Source: an uncultured Coprococcus sp. (GTDB lineage Bacteria > Bacillota > Clostridia > Lachnospirales > Lachnospiraceae). Taken from it: DNA of 64,000 nucleotides. Shown piece after piece: positions 61,232 to 64,000 of this stretch. Where the stretch lies: NCBI GenBank assembly GCA_934277375.1, contig CAKQTZ010000012.1, positions 9,113-73,112 on the forward strand, written 5' to 3'. The number at the start of each line of letters is the position of its first letter. Position 1 is the first letter of the stretch. Made by a program: the position numbers and the translations under genes. Under the pieces are notes generated by a model. The model had not been told where the DNA came from and searched no databases. It saw nothing but the letters and a program-made list of their open reading frames with translations.

Positions 61232-61753
61232 TTACATTTTATCCATTATCATCATTCTGGCACGGTGATATGTCACCCTGGCCCAGCTCTCTGTCTTACC
61301 AAATATATCAGCGATCTGTCCGAACCTCAGTTCACCGAATACCCTCAGCGTAAACACTTCTTTATACGGTTCTGGCAGATCATGTAGTATTCTGTGGATT
61401 TTTATGGCCTGTTCCTTGTCAACCGTCTCCGATATGAAATCATACTCCGTATCCCCCATCACGGCTGACTGCGACTCAGACCTGGTCGTTACCTCATCAC
61501 CGTCCACAAGTTCCCTGTTCTGCTTTCCCACATATGTAAAGTATGTATTCTTGGCTATCTGACAGAGCCAGACCTTTATATCGCAGTCTCCTTTGAACTT
61601 ATCCACAGCTTTTATCGCTTTGACGAATGTCTCCTGTGTTATGTCTTCAGCTATGTGGGGATTCTTAGACAATGCCAGCACAAAACGATATACGTCTTTG
61701 TAGTACTTTTCGTATATTTCTTCTATTTCATTTTTTTCTTTTCCTGACGCCAA
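61232..61753 (-). CDS. ECF-type RNA polymerase sigma factor (SigW-like)
   Basis: A 173-residue group 4 sigma factor. Region 2 is YEKYYKDVYRFVLALSKNPH with AEDITQETFVKAIKAVDKF, and region 4 is LPEPYKEVFTLRVFGELRFG with the recognition helix KTESWARVTYHRARMMIMD. The only start consistent with the domain is a TTG at 61753, backed by a GGGAGG site eight bases before it. A possible self-recognised ECF promoter lies at 61777-61804. It is paired with the zinc-finger anti-sigma factor downstream. Confidence 0.93.
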   Translation of the reverse strand: MASGKEKNEIEEIYEKYYKDVYRFVLALSKNPHIAEDITQETFVKAIKAVDKFKGDCDIKVWLCQIAKNTYFTYVGKQNRELVDGDEVTTRSESQSAVMGDTEYDFISETVDKEQAIKIHRILHDLPEPYKEVFTLRVFGELRFGQIADIFGKTESWARVTYHRARMMIMDKM

Positions 61754-61776
61754 GTTTTTTACCTCCCTTCACATAT

Positions 61777-61804
61777 AAGACCAGTATAATTGAAAAACGT
61801 TACA
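61777..61804 (-). promoter_or_regulatory. Candidate ECF-type promoter of the sigma/anti-sigma operon
   Basis: On the minus strand TGTAAC (61799-61804), continuing GTTTTT, and GGTCTT (61777-61782) are 16 bp apart, the layout of ECF promoters with an AAC -35 core and a GTC-like -10. It fits autoregulation. Confidence 0.5.
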
Positions 61805-61812
61805 AAAAAATA

Positions 61813-61852
61813 AAAAATGCTATGAATTTTGGAAATTCTTCACAGCATTTTT
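61813..61852. terminator. Terminator of the TPM gene
   Basis: AAAAATGCT and AGCATTTTT arms with partial pairing inside; T-runs on both sides. On the minus strand it ends the TPM-domain gene just before the next operon. Confidence 0.75.
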
Positions 61853-61888
61853 CATCGTTTATATTTTGTCAGATTTTCTTCTCTTTGA

Positions 61889-62677
61889 CTAGAAGCTGTG
61901 GCCACCGCCGCCACCGCCGATGCCTCCGCCTCCGAATCCACCGCCGCCGATTCCGCCATGACCGCCGGATCCAGATCTTGTTCTTCTCGTTTCACTGATC
62001 ATATCATATTTATGATTCATGTTATATGAAACCTTTGTGCCGGTAAGAAGATTTTTTGAACCCATGTCATATACCTTTGACGTCTTCTTCAGCAGAAGAT
62101 AATTAAGCAATATAGAAAATATTATTGCAAGGAGTATGTTGCTGATATGCTTCATTGGCCGGCTTATCTGTTCTCCTACCAGCAGCATATTTATCTGCTT
62201 GAATGCCTCATTTGCGCACTCAAAATATTTCTCTTCACTTGCATATTCATAGACATTGTCTGTTATCGTATAAGCATTTGTCTTGGTTATGATCTTGTAT
62301 GGTTTACCATACGAATAGATGTATATCTGTCTATTACGCATATCAATGAAAAACATAACACCATCCCGGGTACCAAATTCTCTTTTATAGGCAGATTCCG
62401 CATGGTATGCTGTAGATTTGTACATAAGGTTCGATGTCACACACAATACATTGCAATAACGGGCAGTCTCATTCATAGTCTCCGACAATTGTGCCTCTTG
62501 ACTTTCAGTCAACACATCTGCATCATCTTTGATTATCACTTCATGCTGGTGACTGTACGAATCATCCTGATCCTTCTCTGATGCCTGAGCAGTCACTACA
62601 CCATTACATCCCATAACCAGAAACAGCAGTATGATCATCACAGTGATCACCACTCTGCCAATTACCGATCTACGCAC
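61889..62677 (-). CDS. TPM domain membrane protein with glycine-rich tail
   Basis: A 262-residue exported protein. A signal anchor (VVITVMIILLFLVMGC, possibly a lipobox-like Cys) is followed by a TPM (TLP18.3/Psb32/MOLO-1) domain with VIIKDDADVLTESQEAQLSE and DGVMFFIDMRNRQIYIY. A second membrane helix (about 193-212) and a cytoplasmic tail ending in GGGGIGGGGGGHSF complete it; this tail is typical of the family. TPM proteins are linked to membrane-complex repair or phosphatase activity. A GTG at 62677 with a GGGAGG site is the best start; it overlaps the previous gene by eight bases. Confidence 0.85.
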   Translation of the reverse strand: MRRSVIGRVVITVMIILLFLVMGCNGVVTAQASEKDQDDSYSHQHEVIIKDDADVLTESQEAQLSETMNETARYCNVLCVTSNLMYKSTAYHAESAYKREFGTRDGVMFFIDMRNRQIYIYSYGKPYKIITKTNAYTITDNVYEYASEEKYFECANEAFKQINMLLVGEQISRPMKHISNILLAIIFSILLNYLLLKKTSKVYDMGSKNLLTGTKVSYNMNHKYDMISETRRTRSGSGGHGGIGGGGFGGGGIGGGGGGHSF

Positions 62678-63932
62678 GATGATCACCTCCCTTGTACTCA
62701 AACTGCGGAAGTGGTCTTGTGGACATCCGGTTGTGGCTGATAACCAGATCTATAAGCGTCAGAATAGTGGCAGCACACACCAGGAGCACGCATCCATAAT
62801 AATACTTATCCATAACCGGTTTTATCAACACAACCGCTACAGACAGAATGGTGGCAAATGCAACAAATAATCCCATGGCGCCACTTTTCCTTTTTACTCT
62901 TCTCACATTTGCTATGCCTTTTACTGCCCCATAAATGGCAACCAGACACGAGATGCACGCCACAACATAACTGGCCTTTCCCATAATATCCCAGTTAAAA
63001 AGTAAGGGATTTATTCCAAACTTCAGGCAGAAAAATAATATCATGCATGCTATCAGCTGTATGACTTCAAGGAAACAGGAAAACTTCACAAATGAAGTTA
63101 TCTTATTTTTTAATTTTCTTTTTATGTTTTTTTGTGGCTTTTTTGTTTGTAGCTTTTTTGTTTGTAGCTTTTTCTTCCTGCCTCCACTTTTCTTTGCATT
63201 AAGTGTATGCCTTGCGAAGAATCCCGGATCATTTTCATGTGTCTCTACATCTGCTATCTTCTCCATCTCATCGCAATATACCATGGTCACAAGCGCACCT
63301 ATCGCAGATACAAATGCCAGCAGCACGCCAGGCCTCACCGTAAGAAATAAGTTCAGCAAAAAGTATAGTGGGATCACTCCTATCAGGCATCCAAGCAGGA
63401 ACTTTCCGATATCAAGCGGTATGTCCGCAGCCACTTTTCCCGTGCTGCCATTTACCGCTGCATATGCAATACGCTTACCGTTCTTGTACGACAAAAGCCA
63501 CACCGGAAACAACCCGGTCTTTGCTCCAGTGATCTTTATATCCATCGTTTCTGACAATGGCTCCTCCGGTTCACCGATAGCATCGTATGTACATAGATGA
63601 TGTTTTATCTTACTCATCATCACATCGTGCGCCATATCACCTGTCACATGCGCTATCTTATCCCTGTAAACCTTATAATCCACATCCGGCAGATCCGCAT
63701 AGAATCCGCTCAGATATCCCATGGAAAATGGCTTCATATCCGCCGAGTCAAATGGTGCCACCTTGCTGCTGAGATCATCTGGAAACAGCGATGATGCATC
63801 TACGGTTATATTCTCATAATGATTATCCGCAAAGCATCTTATATTATATGTATGACTAACTGTATCAACCCCTGAGCTATAGCTGTCCGTCGCCCTGACA
63901 GTGGTTTTACCTTTCTGGTCGACATCAGTCGG
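62670..63932 (-). pseudogene. Membrane protein upstream of TPM gene; N-terminal part missing or frame-broken
   Basis: The frame from 63932 to 62670 encodes 420 residues without an ATG, GTG or TTG before the GTG at 63761. The protein clearly begins earlier, because sequence before that GTG (NITVDASSLFPDDLSSKVAP) reads smoothly into the rest. An in-frame TGA at 63933-63935 and another 18 bases further upstream close the frame, so there is a frameshift, a nonsense change or a sequence error near 63935. The visible part resembles Firmicute zinc-ribbon membrane proteins found next to TPM genes: MKPFSMGYLSGFYADLPDVD, VWLLSYKNGKRIAYAAVNG, and six or so membrane helices with a Lys-rich loop at about 63110-63190. 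Confidence 0.65.
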
Positions 63933-64000
63933 TCATTTTTTGCGGACAGTTCAATACATGCCTGTCTGTTTCGCTCCCTGCTCCTGCGTTTGCTCTCGTT

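Noticed and set aside
63933..63935. TGA read as tryptophan or selenocysteine
   Set aside because: Other genes in the window use TGA as a normal stop, there is no selenocysteine insertion hairpin, and two TGA codons occur close together beside a homopolymer, which fits a frame break better.

Overview
The window looks like a chromosome segment of a spore-forming, anaerobic, low-to-mid GC Firmicute of the class Clostridia, most like a gut Lachnospiraceae. That placement is inferred from gene content and codon style, not from a marker search. Evidence for it: a cotJABC spore-coat operon, a CwlD-like amidase, an oxygen-sensitive indolepyruvate:ferredoxin oxidoreductase, many AGGAGG-type ribosome binding sites, use of TTG and GTG starts, and small proteins of a style common in this family. 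I see no prophage, insertion sequence, CRISPR array, rRNA or plasmid gene. About 55 protein genes, one of them only 34 codons long, and two tRNAs fill almost all of the 64 kb.

Layout. 1-6.4 kb: end of ung, a histidine phosphatase, a small alarmone hydrolase, tex, cotJABC and an EamA permease. 6.4-16.3 kb: a degenerate SbcD-like protein, pyrG, a HAD phosphatase, an ArsR regulator facing a DUF378 membrane protein, a CPBP protease/RidA/CvfB/thioesterase run, tRNA-Gln and an amidohydrolase. 16.5-25.4 kb: CwlD-like amidase, a membrane GGDEF protein, iorBA, and a sigma/anti-sigma pair followed by a VWA lipoprotein. 25.5-33.3 kb: a small alarmone synthetase, tRNA-Arg, three uncharacterised proteins, an amidohydrolase, SstT and an MFS carrier. 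33.5-39.5 kb: a MetE-like methyltransferase, a heterodimeric ABC exporter with a long structured leader, and FeoA. 39.8-48.2 kb: ilvE, an SLC13-type permease, an HDIG protein, glycerate kinase, a repeat-containing secreted protein and a membrane-bound LuxR regulator. 48.3-56.8 kb: CsoR and its P-type ATPase, MATE pump, ROK sugar kinase, uppP, a MUG-like glycosylase and an NSS symporter. 56.9-64 kb: a hybrid histidine kinase, a flippase-like protein, a second sigma/anti-sigma pair, a TPM protein and a broken membrane protein at the right edge.

Themes. Two separate single-domain proteins for (p)ppGpp turnover, two ECF sigma systems with cognate membrane anti-sigma factors, three metal-linked regulators or transport parts (ArsR/SmtB type, CsoR, FeoA) and several exporters make the window rich in stress and envelope functions.

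The most unusual element is the roughly 325-nt leader of the ABC exporter operon (about 38832-39157). It holds two nested long inverted repeats enclosing smaller hairpins, and its promoter is bracketed by two copies of a candidate operator. I do not recognise it as any known riboswitch or T-box class. Other items worth a look are an SbcD-like protein that has lost most metal ligands, a perfect 348-bp in-gene tandem duplication, three CsoR-type operators, a P1B-ATPase with atypical metal-site residues, and a gene at the right edge with a reading-frame break.
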